Assembly (NCBI GenBank): GCA_021838585.1
Contig: JAKCDE010000001.1
Location: forward strand, 62,001 to 126,000
Length of the DNA: 64,000 nt
Origin: Nitrospirota bacterium
Lineage (GTDB): Bacteria > Nitrospirota_A > Leptospirillia > Leptospirillales > Leptospirillaceae
Direction of reading: 5' to 3'
Under the pieces are notes generated by a model. The model worked only from the letters and a program-made list of their open reading frames with translations, made no database searches and was not told where the DNA came from. Position 1 is the first letter of the stretch, and each line of letters opens with the position of its first letter. Of the stretch, positions 28,282-36,762 are shown in pieces. A program made the translations under genes and the position numbers.

Positions 28282-30874
28282 GCTTTCCCGCTATCTTTTC
28301 CTGAACGAAGCACTCTATCAGGTCACCCACCTTGATATCGCGGAAGTTTTCCAAGGAAATCCCGCATTCATAGCCGGCGGCGACTTCACGCACATCGTCC
28401 TTAAATCTCTTCAGGGCTTCCATCTTGCCCTCGAAGACCACCGCCCCGTCCCGAATGAGCTTGACCACCGTCCCGGTCCGCTGCATGACTCCTTCGGAGA
28501 CATAGCATCCGGCAACCGTTCCGACACGTGAGATATTGTAAACCTGACGCACTTCGGCACGACCGACAAACTTTTCTCGAATGGTGGGCGACAGCATCCC
28601 TTCCATTGCCTTCCTGATGTCCTCCACGGCATCATAAATCACCGAGTAAAACTTCATTTCCACTTTTTCCCGCTCCGCCAAAGTCAGGGCCTTGGGCTCT
28701 GGACGAACGTTGAAACCAAGAATCACGGCGTTTGAGGCCTGGGCCAACAGGACATCGGTTTCACGAATTCCTCCGACTCCCTCATGGATGAACCTCACTC
28801 TGACCTTCTTGTTCTCAAGTTTCCCAATGGCCTGCCGGATGGGTTCGATCGAACCCTGGACATCGACCTTGAGGATCAGGTTAAGATCCTTGATGAGGCC
28901 TTCCTCGATCTGAGAGTAAAGATCCTCGAGCGTGACCTTCTTGTTCTGAAGAAGCTGAAGGGCCCGTTGTCTGGCCTGGCGGGCCATGGCTACCTGCCGA
29001 CCCAGCTTTTCGTCCTCGACCGCAATGAAGATGTCTCCTGGCTGTGGCATCCCGTCGAGTCCAACGACCTCGGCGGAATGAGAAGGGGTGACCTCCGTGA
29101 TCCGGTGGCCGAAGGGGTCTGTCAGGCTCCGAACCCGACCGACCTGTGCTCCCAGGACAAGAAAGTTTCCGACCTTGAGGGTTCCCTTCTGAACGAGAAC
29201 CGAAGCCACGATGCCTCTTCCCTTGTCGAGACGTGATTCGATGACCAGACCTCGGGCCCGACGATTGGGATTGGCCTTGAGATCCAGAACATCCGCCTGG
29301 AGCAGGATCATTTCAAGAAGAAGGTCCAGACCTGTCCTCTTTTTGGCAGAGACCGGACAGAAAATCGTCGTACCGCCCCATTCCTCCGGAGTGAGCCCAT
29401 ATTCAGACAGAGCCTGCTTGACTCGGTCCGGATTGGCCTCCGGTTTGTCGATCTTGTTTATGGCGACGATGATCGGAACATCGGCCGCACGGGCATGGTT
29501 GATGGCCTCCACGGTCTGGGGCATGACTCCATCATCCGCGGCAACAACGAGAACGACAACATCGGTTGCCTTCGCTCCGCGGGCCCGCATCGCCGTGAAG
29601 GCTTCATGTCCAGGGGTATCAAGGAAGGTGATATCCCGTCCGTTGATCGATACGGTGTAGGCACCGATATGCTGGGTGATGCCACCCGCCTCCCCTTCGG
29701 CCACCTTGCTCTTGCGAATGGCATCGAGAAGAGAGGTCTTCCCATGGTCGGTGTGCCCCATGATCGTGACGACGGGCGGACGCGGCAACAGATCCTCCGG
29801 AGAATCCTCCGATTCACCAAGAATGGCTTCCTCCGGTTCCTCCTGCTGGATTTCGACGGCGATACCCAGCTGCTCGGCAACAAGCATTGCGGCTTCAGGA
29901 TCAACCGGCTCGGTGATTGTGGTCATCACCCCCATGGCCATCAGGCGCATGATGACATCCTGCACCTTGACACCCAATTTGTCCGCAAAGTCCTTGACGC
30001 TCGTTCCGGCCTCGATCCGTATGGACTTCTTCCGTGCCTTGGTTCCGTCAACGGCCTGGGAGGCTCCCCTTGAATCGCTTCCTCCTTTCGCCTTCTTCTT
30101 GAAGGAGGGGGCCTTCTTGAAAGCAGGGCGCGGAAAGGAAGGGCGGGACGACGTCTGTGTTTCAGGGGGAGCGCCGGGAGCGACGACACGATGAACCGTG
30201 GCAGGAGAGACCGGTGGCTTGGATATTGCGGATTCTTTTTCTCCGGCTTCCTCGAGATCGACAAAATCCTCTTCTCGAAGCATGTGAAGGCGATCGAGCT
30301 TCTGGTTTTTGTCTTTGGTGGTTTTTGCTGGTTTTCCGCGCTTGTCACCGGGGAGCGCCCGGTCCCGGACCGCCCCCTTTTCCGCCGTTTCTTTTGAAGG
30401 AACGGCCGTGGAAGGAGCGGAAGGAGTCTTTTCCCCTTGACGAACCGGTGCGTTTTCCTGCGTCCATCCTTCGACTGGAATACGGGGGAGAATATTCTCG
30501 GCAGGAGCTCCAGCCGTCAGAGGGAGCTGCGTGGCAGGGGACACCGCTTCAACGGCATTCACAACATTTTCCATGCCGACGGGACGCTCGGTCTCGATAG
30601 CCCCCGCCTCTGGAGGGGAAACCACTTCGGGCTGAACGGGTTGCTCCTCAGCGACCTCGGCCCCGGGAGCAAAAGATTTCTTCTTGATGAGGATCGGCTT
30701 TTTGGGGGCCTCGGGGGCCTCCTCTCCCTTTTTTACCTTTTGCCGAACAATGTTGATGGTTCTTTCATCGAGAGTCGCCATGTGAGACGGCGCATGAATC
30801 CCCCAGAGTTTAAGTTTGGCAAGCAGGGATTTGCTTTCCATTTTCAATTCGCGAGCCAATTCATAAACCTTCAA
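28262..30874 (-). CDS. infB: Translation initiation factor IF-2
   Basis: 870-aa GTPase that brings fMet-tRNA to the 30S subunit. An N-terminal IF2N domain (KVYELARELKMESKSLLAKLKLWG) is followed by a long Pro/Glu/Lys-rich linker. The G domain has GHTDHGKTSLLDAI (usual GHVDHGKT, Val to Thr), DTPGHEAFTAMRARG and NKID, then the C-terminal beta-barrel domains. The start is TTG 30874 with GAGGGGG upstream. E. coli makes IF-2 isoforms from internal starts; whether that occurs here is unknown. Confidence 0.98.
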   Translation of the reverse strand: MKVYELARELKMESKSLLAKLKLWGIHAPSHMATLDERTINIVRQKVKKGEEAPEAPKKPILIKKKSFAPGAEVAEEQPVQPEVVSPPEAGAIETERPVGMENVVNAVEAVSPATQLPLTAGAPAENILPRIPVEGWTQENAPVRQGEKTPSAPSTAVPSKETAEKGAVRDRALPGDKRGKPAKTTKDKNQKLDRLHMLREEDFVDLEEAGEKESAISKPPVSPATVHRVVAPGAPPETQTSSRPSFPRPAFKKAPSFKKKAKGGSDSRGASQAVDGTKARKKSIRIEAGTSVKDFADKLGVKVQDVIMRLMAMGVMTTITEPVDPEAAMLVAEQLGIAVEIQQEEPEEAILGESEDSPEDLLPRPPVVTIMGHTDHGKTSLLDAIRKSKVAEGEAGGITQHIGAYTVSINGRDITFLDTPGHEAFTAMRARGAKATDVVVLVVAADDGVMPQTVEAINHARAADVPIIVAINKIDKPEANPDRVKQALSEYGLTPEEWGGTTIFCPVSAKKRTGLDLLLEMILLQADVLDLKANPNRRARGLVIESRLDKGRGIVASVLVQKGTLKVGNFLVLGAQVGRVRSLTDPFGHRITEVTPSHSAEVVGLDGMPQPGDIFIAVEDEKLGRQVAMARQARQRALQLLQNKKVTLEDLYSQIEEGLIKDLNLILKVDVQGSIEPIRQAIGKLENKKVRVRFIHEGVGGIRETDVLLAQASNAVILGFNVRPEPKALTLAEREKVEMKFYSVIYDAVEDIRKAMEGMLSPTIREKFVGRAEVRQVYNISRVGTVAGCYVSEGVMQRTGTVVKLIRDGAVVFEGKMEALKRFKDDVREVAAGYECGISLENFRDIKVGDLIECFVQEKIAGKLEPVNT

Positions 30875-30893
30875 AGAACCATCCCCCTCTTCG

Positions 30894-32237
30894 TTATAGC
30901 GACCCCGAATCCGTCTCCGGCGTAGTTCCGGAAGTCTTCGGATAACCCATGAAATCCCGTGCGGTTTCGATCAGCTTAGCGGCAGTTTTCGGACCAAACT
31001 TCGGAAGTTTGGCGATATCCTCCGCCGATGCATTGGCCACCTTTTCGACACTGTCAAAACCCGCTGCCTTCAGGGCATCGGCCATATTTCCGCCCATTCC
31101 CGGAAGATCCTCGAGAAGAATCATCGAAGGCGCTTCCAATGAGGGCGCGGCCTGTCCCTCATGCTCTCCTTCTGCAGAACGGGCCATCCGATCGGCCTCG
31201 TACTGCTGTTCACTGAAGATGTCGATCTTCCATCCGGTGAGTTTTGCTGCAAGCCGAACATTCTGTCCCCGACGACCAATGGCAAGGGAAAGCTGCTGGT
31301 TGGCGACCACAACCGTCGCAACCTTGTCGAACTCCCCGTCCCGGGTCGCCACTCGAAGAACCTTGGCGGGAGAAAGAGCACGGGCGATAAAGGTCCCCGG
31401 ATCCGGACTCCAGTCGATGATATCGATTTTCTCTCCGTGAATTTCACGGACAATGGCCTGGACCCGTGAGCCCTTGACTCCGACGCACGAACCAACCGGA
31501 TCAACATTCGGGTCCCGTGAAAGCACTGCGACCTTGGCCCGCTCACCCGGATCGCGAACAACGCCCTTGATCTCGATGATTCCTTCACTTATTTCAGGCA
31601 CTTCCTTTTCGAAAAGGCGCGCCAGAAAATCGGGATGGGTCCTCGAGAGAATCAGCTGAGGGCCCCGGGTGGTTGTCCGAATGTCGAGCAGAAGAGCCTT
31701 GACCCTGTCTCCACGATGAAAGGATTCCCTGGGAATTTGCTCTTTATATGGCAGGATTGCTTCTGTCTTCCCAAGGTCTATGATGAAGCTCCTCTTTTCC
31801 TGTCCGATATAGACGCCGGCGACAACATTCCCCTTTTTCCCGCCAAATTCCCTGGCAACGACAGACCACTCGGCTTCGCGCACCTTCTGAAAAATGACTT
31901 GCTTCGCCGCCTGGGCCGCGATCCGACCGAAGTCATCGATCTCGAGAAAGGCCCCGATTTCGTCACCGACCTCCGCTTCAGGGTCGGATTCCATCGCCTC
32001 GGCAAGAGAAACTTCCTCATTGGGGGAAAGGACATTCTCGACAATCCGGCGAATATGAAGAACCTGGATCTCGCCCGTTCTCGGATCGATTTCGACCTGA
32101 AAATTATCCCCACCGCCATAGCGTTTTCTTGCAGCGGTCAGAATGGCGGACTGCAGGGCCTCCAGGAGTGTTTCCTGGGGAATTCCCTTCTCCCGGTGAA
32201 GCTGGTCAAGGACACTCAACAATTCCTGATTAACCAT
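30894..32237 (-). CDS. nusA: Transcription termination/antitermination protein NusA
   Basis: 447-aa RNA polymerase-binding factor. N-terminal domain, then an S1 domain, then two KH domains (VGSCVGVKGSRVQAIV and LAIGRRGQNVRLAAKLTGWKIDI). It ends with one helix-hairpin-helix unit (LPGMGGNMADALKAAGF... LPKFGPKTAAKLIETA) rather than two full acidic repeats as in E. coli (495 aa). GGGAGAG precedes ATG 32237. Confidence 0.97.
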   Translation of the reverse strand: MVNQELLSVLDQLHREKGIPQETLLEALQSAILTAARKRYGGGDNFQVEIDPRTGEIQVLHIRRIVENVLSPNEEVSLAEAMESDPEAEVGDEIGAFLEIDDFGRIAAQAAKQVIFQKVREAEWSVVAREFGGKKGNVVAGVYIGQEKRSFIIDLGKTEAILPYKEQIPRESFHRGDRVKALLLDIRTTTRGPQLILSRTHPDFLARLFEKEVPEISEGIIEIKGVVRDPGERAKVAVLSRDPNVDPVGSCVGVKGSRVQAIVREIHGEKIDIIDWSPDPGTFIARALSPAKVLRVATRDGEFDKVATVVVANQQLSLAIGRRGQNVRLAAKLTGWKIDIFSEQQYEADRMARSAEGEHEGQAAPSLEAPSMILLEDLPGMGGNMADALKAAGFDSVEKVANASAEDIAKLPKFGPKTAAKLIETARDFMGYPKTSGTTPETDSGSL

Positions 32238-32342
32238 TCATCTCTCCCAATCGGTTCCGTCTCTTCGTCCGACATGAACGTCGTCCGGGCAACAAGCTTC
32301 CTGTCTCTTCATATCACTACACTCTACCACACGATGCCCGCT

Positions 32343-32870
32343 TTACCCTCTCGACCGAGTCGCTTCCCGGTCTTTTGGTGCAGGAACGGGACGCCAGAAC
32401 TCCGCCTGCACGCTTCTGACATTCGAAAACAGAACCTGAAGGGTGGCAGACTTCTTTCCAGACGAGACCAAAAGCTCGAATCCTTCCGCAGACACGGCTC
32501 CGATCCGTCCTTTCCAAACCTTCTGGCCGGACACGGCCTCAACAAGCTTCACATTGACCCACTGTCCCGGATTGCGCTCCAGGTCGGCCGGGACCTTAAG
32601 CATCCGGTCAAGACCTGGCGAGCTTACCTCAAGGTGATAGCGGCCAGGAAAAGGATCAATGACGTCGAGCAACACACTGATCCTGCGACTGGCTCCTTCC
32701 AGCTGGTCAATCGTCACCCCCTCGGGGCTTTCGATAAAAACCCGAAGGACACCACTGTTTTTCTTGGGTAGCACAAGATCGTAGAGTGTCAGTCCCATTG
32801 AAACAAGGAGAAGAGAGATCTCTTCGGTCAATCGGTCGGGGGAGGGGGGCAAAACGGGGTTATCGGACAT
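32343..32870 (-). CDS. rimP: Ribosome maturation factor RimP
   Basis: 175-aa factor for 30S assembly. LTEEISLLLVSMGLTLYDLVLPKKNSGVLRVFIESPEGVTIDQLEGASRRISVLLD and YHLEVSSPGLDRML are the family blocks, the latter nearly invariant. First gene of the nusA-infB run, as in most bacteria. AAAGGAG lies 11 bases before ATG 32870, a somewhat long spacing. Confidence 0.93.
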   Translation of the reverse strand: MSDNPVLPPSPDRLTEEISLLLVSMGLTLYDLVLPKKNSGVLRVFIESPEGVTIDQLEGASRRISVLLDVIDPFPGRYHLEVSSPGLDRMLKVPADLERNPGQWVNVKLVEAVSGQKVWKGRIGAVSAEGFELLVSSGKKSATLQVLFSNVRSVQAEFWRPVPAPKDREATRSRG

Positions 32871-32942
32871 ATTCTACAGATCTCCTTTAATAAATCAACC
32901 CCCTGCCCCGCGTCATTGACGAAAGGTCAATCGCCCTCTCGC

Positions 32943-33179
32943 TCAATGGGTTTCCACGGGAGTTCCCAAGGGTGGCTTGTCCGCATAGGGGACAAATGAG
33001 TTGGCCCCGCCCAGCTGTCCGGGTAGGACCGAAGGGGACGACTCGCTTCGAGAGGAAGGAGGAGTGGAGGGGCCGGGAGCCTCTGCCGTTTTTGAGGTTC
33101 CCGGAGAGGAATGACAGCCTGCCGCCACAAGCAACCCCAAAAAAACGATTGCCCGGAGTTCTTTTCGAAAGCATCCCAT
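32943..33179 (-). CDS. Small lipoprotein
   Basis: 78 aa. The signal AIVFLGLLVAAGC ends in a lipobox Cys, followed by a Pro/Ser-rich segment (SKTAEAPGPSTPPSSRSESSPS) and no folded domain. Probably an outer- or inner-membrane-anchored tether. ATG 33179 is preceded by AGGTGA and lies 13 bases after the DUF4337 stop, so both are on one transcript. Function unknown. Confidence 0.6.
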   Translation of the reverse strand: MGCFRKELRAIVFLGLLVAAGCHSSPGTSKTAEAPGPSTPPSSRSESSPSVLPGQLGGANSFVPYADKPPLGTPVETH

Positions 33180-33192
33180 CGCAATCACCTGC

Positions 33193-33798
33193 CTAAAGAT
33201 GAAAAAACATAAGGAAGCCGTTGACAAAAGCCAATGCTCCCAGACCTCCAAGGCCCAAGCTGACATACCAGAGGGAATTTCTCCTGAGCATGACGGCCAT
33301 TGACGAAAGGACGATACTGATCTGAAAACAGACAACACTGAGAGCAAAGGCATGATGATGCGCCAGGGAGCGGTCCGACAGCGCATTCATCCGATCACGC
33401 TCCTCCTCGAATCCTATGGCCTGTTTTTTTATTTTCCCGACTTGTCCCTTGTACTTCAAAACCAGTTTTTCCAGACGGTCCTTTTCACTCCGCGAGGAAT
33501 GGAGAAGATCCACAAGGTGAACCTGGTTCTCGGACATATGAAGCTTGATTTTTTTTGCCTGGTAGAACGACCACTGATCTGAGGCCTTGGCCTGATAAAA
33601 GATGGCCGAATTTTTCAGCATGATCGCTTCCGACGTTTTCTGCTCGGACTCCAAGTTGGACAAAGCGGCAAAAACAGCGAGGATAGAAGTGGTCAATGCC
33701 ACCTTGATATTCCACTGGTCTCTTTTTTCTTCGCGCTTTTCGATGGACTCACTGAGCGACTCCATCAGGTCATGGGCTTCAAGCGATTCCTGACTCAT
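33193..33798 (-). CDS. DUF4337-like membrane protein
   Basis: 201 aa. A helix near residue 40 (IKVALTTSILAVFAALSNL), a long charged coiled-coil middle (SFYQAKKIKLHMSENQVHLVDLL... LEKLVLKYKGQVGKIKKQ) and two C-terminal helices (ALSVVCFQISIVLSSMAVML; WYVSLGLGGLGALAFVNGFLMFFHL). This matches the DUF4337 layout, including the SDQWSFYQAKKIK block. Function unknown. ATG 33798 has GGGGAGG upstream; an in-frame ATG at 33816 is less well placed. Confidence 0.75.
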   Translation of the reverse strand: MSQESLEAHDLMESLSESIEKREEKRDQWNIKVALTTSILAVFAALSNLESEQKTSEAIMLKNSAIFYQAKASDQWSFYQAKKIKLHMSENQVHLVDLLHSSRSEKDRLEKLVLKYKGQVGKIKKQAIGFEEERDRMNALSDRSLAHHHAFALSVVCFQISIVLSSMAVMLRRNSLWYVSLGLGGLGALAFVNGFLMFFHL

Positions 33799-33816
33799 GG
33801 CCTCCCCATAAAACAT

Positions 33817-33990
33817 GGTGCCAAGTATTTTCCGGCACCAAAAATTCTTCTCAGATCTTCCTTTTTCTATTTAATCACAAAAACAGGAGCGATGTCATGA
33901 ACCAGACATGACCTCACGACCCGGACCTTCTGTCGGAGCATCTTGTAGCCTGAAAGGATGTAAGGATACAGAGAAGGTTTTGTAAACGGG
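33817..33990. other. Gap between the DUF4337 gene and tRNA-Thr
   Basis: Holds two short dyads: GGTGCC/GGCACC with an 11-base spacer (about 33818-33840) and GTCATG/CATGAC (about 33895-33912). On the minus strand a short open frame of about 24 codons ends in VHDIAPVFVIK, which is reminiscent of the end of universal stress proteins. It is too short to call a gene. Confidence 0.3.
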
Positions 33991-34063
33991 AGCTCCTGCT
34001 CGGAATTGAACCGAGAACCTTCCGCTTACAAGGCGGGTGCTCTGCCAATTGAGCTACAGGAGC
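33991..34063 (-). tRNA. tRNA-Thr (anticodon TGT)
   Basis: The minus strand folds as a cloverleaf. The acceptor GCTCCTG/CAGGAGC gives 7 pairs, the D arm is GCTC/GAGC, the anticodon stem CCGCC/GGCGG-type closes the loop CTTGTAA with anticodon TGT, and the T loop is GTTCAAT. The discriminator is U and no CCA follows (next bases CCC), so CCA must be added after transcription. Confidence 0.95.
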
Positions 34064-34096
34064 GAGGATCGGAAGCACGGATGGCAAATCGTGAAA

Positions 34097-34126
34097 AGGC
34101 TACTCCATTCAGCCCCTCGATTTCAA
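34097..34126 (-). promoter_or_regulatory. Sigma-70-type promoter for tRNA-Thr
   Basis: Minus-strand TTGAAA (34126-34121) and TAGCCT (34102-34097) with an 18-base spacer, giving a start about 25-30 bases before the tRNA. Confidence 0.4.
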
Positions 34127-34157
34127 GACTCCTCTCCCCTATATTTTCGAGGGAAGA

Positions 34158-34186
34158 TTGAATCTTTACACCCCGTTTGCTAGCAT
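34158..34186 (+). promoter_or_regulatory. Sigma-70-type promoter upstream of the Dsb-like gene
   Basis: TTGAAT (34158-34163) and TAGCAT (34181-34186) with exactly 17 bases between. A start near 34193 leaves a leader of about 315 bases before ATG 34509. Confidence 0.5.
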
Positions 34187-34192
34187 CGTTAA

Positions 34193-34508
34193 AGTATGGT
34201 TCAAAAACCGATCCGGACATACGCTTTTCCACCGCCGTCCCTCACTCAATCCGGGCCTGACACTTACAAAGGACTCCGACTCTGGCCAGAAGGGTATGTC
34301 CCGAAAAGGTTTTTATGCTCAGACCCCGATTGATCCGATGCCGATCTCCACAAAGAGATCCCCGATGCCTGGCACATGCGAAGGGCCGGAATTGACTCTG
34401 CCGGCCCTTCGCACACGGAAGGTTCTGCCAGTCCCTGGATCCTTTTCCAGCGAAAGGGCGGAGCCGGACCAGGAAACCCGAAAATCTGGTAACCGAAGAG
34501 AGACAATA
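34193..34508 (+). other. Long structured leader (or separate small RNA) before the Dsb-like gene
   Basis: No convincing coding sequence. Complementary elements include GGACATAC (34215-34222) with GTATGTCC (34294-34301), GATCTC (34343-34348) with GAGATC (34355-34360), and a perfect 13-bp stem (34377-34389 with 34401-34413) around an 11-base loop. The last hairpin has no T run. It does not match any riboswitch or known RNA class I can recall. Confidence 0.4.
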
Positions 34509-35549
34509 ATGCCGTTTGCCTTCTCGAGCACCTTTCCACCGGACGGACTTCTGAAACGTCTTTTCCTCCGAGACCGATCCCCTCTTTTTTGGGGCTTTCT
34601 GGGACTCATGCTCTCACTTTCCGGAGGGGCGGACTTGGGCAAGGCCCTGGCCGCCTCCCCTTCAGCGCAATCCCCGGCCCCCACAAGCGCACCAGTTTCG
34701 GATGATCCTGCAGCGCTTCAGAAACGCTTCCAGAAAGTCATTCTTGATTCTCTGGCCCGCCAACGCATTCCCTACCGGGATTTTGCCTGGCTTGCCCCCA
34801 AGGCTGTCGACAACGACATTCTGGCCCTTCCTTTTTCTATCATCGTCGGAGCCCAGAAAATCGTACTTCCTGTCTATATCATCAACCATCGCTATCTCGT
34901 TACGACCCCCCTTTTGGACATTACCCGTCATTATGCCGTCGTTCCAAGCATCCCTCCCCCCCAACCCGTTTCCCTTTTCATCCCGTCATCCACTTTCCAG
35001 CTGGACAAGTTTCCATCGACAGGATCCGGAAGCGCGCCTCACTCCGTGATCATGTTTGGAGACGAACAGTGTTCGGTCTGTCGTCGCTGGAACCGGGAGG
35101 TCCAGGACAAGGTCACTTCGGACTCCTCCATTCATTTCACATACATCCCGTACCCCCAGACAACCATCCACAGAAACTCCCTGGATGCGGCGATCTTCGA
35201 AATGTGCGTTTACGAAGAGAAGCCGGCCGCCTTCTGGACGATTCACAATCAGCTTGACCAGAGGGTCGACCTCAAGAACATCGACAAGTCAGGACTCAAG
35301 CCCATCTTTTCCGGATTCATGGTCCAGGCCGGCGTTCCCACTCCAAAGGTCCAGGCATGCATCGACCAAAGCCGCCCGCTTCCAGACATTTCAAGAGCCG
35401 GGGACACTTTGACCTCACACATCGGGGTTCCCTCGACCCCTGTGTTCATCGTCGATGGCCAGGTCAAGTCCGGGTATCTTTCCTATGACGACATCAAACA
35501 AATTTTTGCACAGGAAACGCCAAAGACATCCCAGACAAAATCGAACTGA
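34509..35549 (+). CDS. DsbA/DsbC-like thiol-disulfide protein, exported
   Basis: 346 aa. An N-terminal helix (SPLFWGFLGLMLSLSGGADLGKALA) acts as signal or anchor. A first domain of about 110 residues has no redox motif. The thioredoxin-like domain has active site CSVC (188-191) in FGDEQCSVCRRW and cis-proline VPSTPVFIVDG. The two-part layout resembles periplasmic isomerases such as DsbC/DsbG, in which an N-terminal domain dimerises. The open frame reaches 34158, but ATG 34509 puts the signal at the N-terminus; its ribosome site (AGAGAG) is weak. Confidence 0.8.
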   Translation: MPFAFSSTFPPDGLLKRLFLRDRSPLFWGFLGLMLSLSGGADLGKALAASPSAQSPAPTSAPVSDDPAALQKRFQKVILDSLARQRIPYRDFAWLAPKAVDNDILALPFSIIVGAQKIVLPVYIINHRYLVTTPLLDITRHYAVVPSIPPPQPVSLFIPSSTFQLDKFPSTGSGSAPHSVIMFGDEQCSVCRRWNREVQDKVTSDSSIHFTYIPYPQTTIHRNSLDAAIFEMCVYEEKPAAFWTIHNQLDQRVDLKNIDKSGLKPIFSGFMVQAGVPTPKVQACIDQSRPLPDISRAGDTLTSHIGVPSTPVFIVDGQVKSGYLSYDDIKQIFAQETPKTSQTKSN

Positions 35550-35643
35550 GTGGATTGATTGAAACAATCCTTCGGAATTATCATAAAAGAATTACGAAGA
35601 CGGACGCGGGCCAATGGCCCAGAAATCAAGGAGAACAGACCCC

Positions 35644-35943
35644 GTGGCATTTCGCCCTTGGACCGATATCGACAGATGGACTGAGATCGACATCGACGAC
35701 ATCGTCGAGCAATCTGCCGCCCTGACAAACGACACAAACAAGGACGCCATCAAGGATGCGATCCAGACCATCAAAAACTCTCTTTCCTTCCTTGAAAAGA
35801 AAAAATCCACCAAGGAAGAGCGGGACCGGATGACCAAGGAGCGAATCAATATTCTGCTCCGCCTGGGCTTTCGGATTAGGCTAAAGGAACCTTCCCAGGT
35901 GGAGGCGGATCCCAAGCCCCAGGAAGCAGGGGTCCAGAGCTAG
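35644..35943 (+). CDS. Hypothetical cytoplasmic protein
   Basis: 99 aa: an acidic Trp-containing start (FRPWTDIDRWTEIDIDDIVEQ), then a charged helical hairpin (DAIQTIKNSLSFLEKKKSTKEERDRMTKERINILLRLGFRI). No family recognised. GTG 35644 is 10 bases after AAGGAG; ATG 35614 lacks a ribosome site. It follows the Dsb-like gene and precedes the prepilin peptidase. Confidence 0.55.
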   Translation: MAFRPWTDIDRWTEIDIDDIVEQSAALTNDTNKDAIKDAIQTIKNSLSFLEKKKSTKEERDRMTKERINILLRLGFRIRLKEPSQVEADPKPQEAGVQS

Positions 35944-35976
35944 CTCACCAATGGGTCTCACATCAGGAGACACTCC

Positions 35977-36762
35977 ATGACCACTCTCCTGATCGTTCTT
36001 TCGGCACTGGCTGCCGGAGGCATCTGGGGAAGCTTTCTCGGGGTCCTGGCTGTTCGGGTTCCGCAGGGTCTCTCCATTGCCACCCCCGGTTCCCGGTGCG
36101 ATCACTGTTTGATCCCTCTCAGGCTCTCCGAACTCCTCCCCCTGCTCTCATGGGTTCGTTCGCGTGGCCGATGCAGGCGTTGCGGTCATTCCATTCTCCC
36201 TGAAATTCCTATTTCGGAATTCGCCACCTCATTTTTTTTTCTTTTTGTGGCTTTTTATCCAGGAACCCTTGCGGAGCGGGTCGCGCTCCTTCTTTTTTTC
36301 TCCTTAGCCCTTCCTCTGACCCTGATCGACGTTCGCCATCATCGCCTGCCCCATCTTCTCACCTTTTCGGGAATCGCAGCCGGCATTGTTTTCTCGTCCA
36401 TCACTATGGGGGGAAAGGGACTTCTTGTCTCCGGAGAAGGAGCCCTCATCGGATTCATTCCCGTGGCGCTTGTCGCCTTGTTCTATAGCCGGGGGATGGG
36501 AATGGGAGATGCCTTCTGGCTTGCCGCCATCGGGGCATTCACCGGTCCCCGCAACCTTTCCCTCGTTCTTCTAGCCGCCTCTTCCACCGGCATCCTCGCA
36601 GCTGTTGGCGTCCACTATCTCAACCCTCCCGACAAACGGGGCGCTCTTTTCGGAAAAGCCATGCCGTTCGGGCCCTTTCTGAGCCTGGGAGGATTCCTTG
36701 CCCTAGCCTTTCCAGATCTCGTCCACGTCATCAACAGTCATATTTTGGAGATTTCGCTATGA
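35977..36762 (+). CDS. Prepilin peptidase (A24 family)
   Basis: 261-aa polytopic aspartic protease that cleaves and may N-methylate type IV prepilins or pseudopilins at the inner membrane. The N-terminal domain has GSFLGVLAVRVPQG and two Cys pairs (CDHC, CRRC) as in PilD. The active-site aspartates lie in LIDVRHHRLP and in the GxGD-type motif GMGDAF. Usual length. No pilin genes are nearby. Its end overlaps the following dehydrogenase gene by 4 bases. Confidence 0.92.
   Translation: MTTLLIVLSALAAGGIWGSFLGVLAVRVPQGLSIATPGSRCDHCLIPLRLSELLPLLSWVRSRGRCRRCGHSILPEIPISEFATSFFFLFVAFYPGTLAERVALLLFFSLALPLTLIDVRHHRLPHLLTFSGIAAGIVFSSITMGGKGLLVSGEGALIGFIPVALVALFYSRGMGMGDAFWLAAIGAFTGPRNLSLVLLAASSTGILAAVGVHYLNPPDKRGALFGKAMPFGPFLSLGGFLALAFPDLVHVINSHILEISL

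Noticed and set aside
33895..33965. Short minus-strand frame ending in VHDIAPVFVIK, like a universal stress protein C-terminus
   Set aside because: Only about 24 codons after an ATG, no ribosome site; similarity is too short to call a gene remnant.
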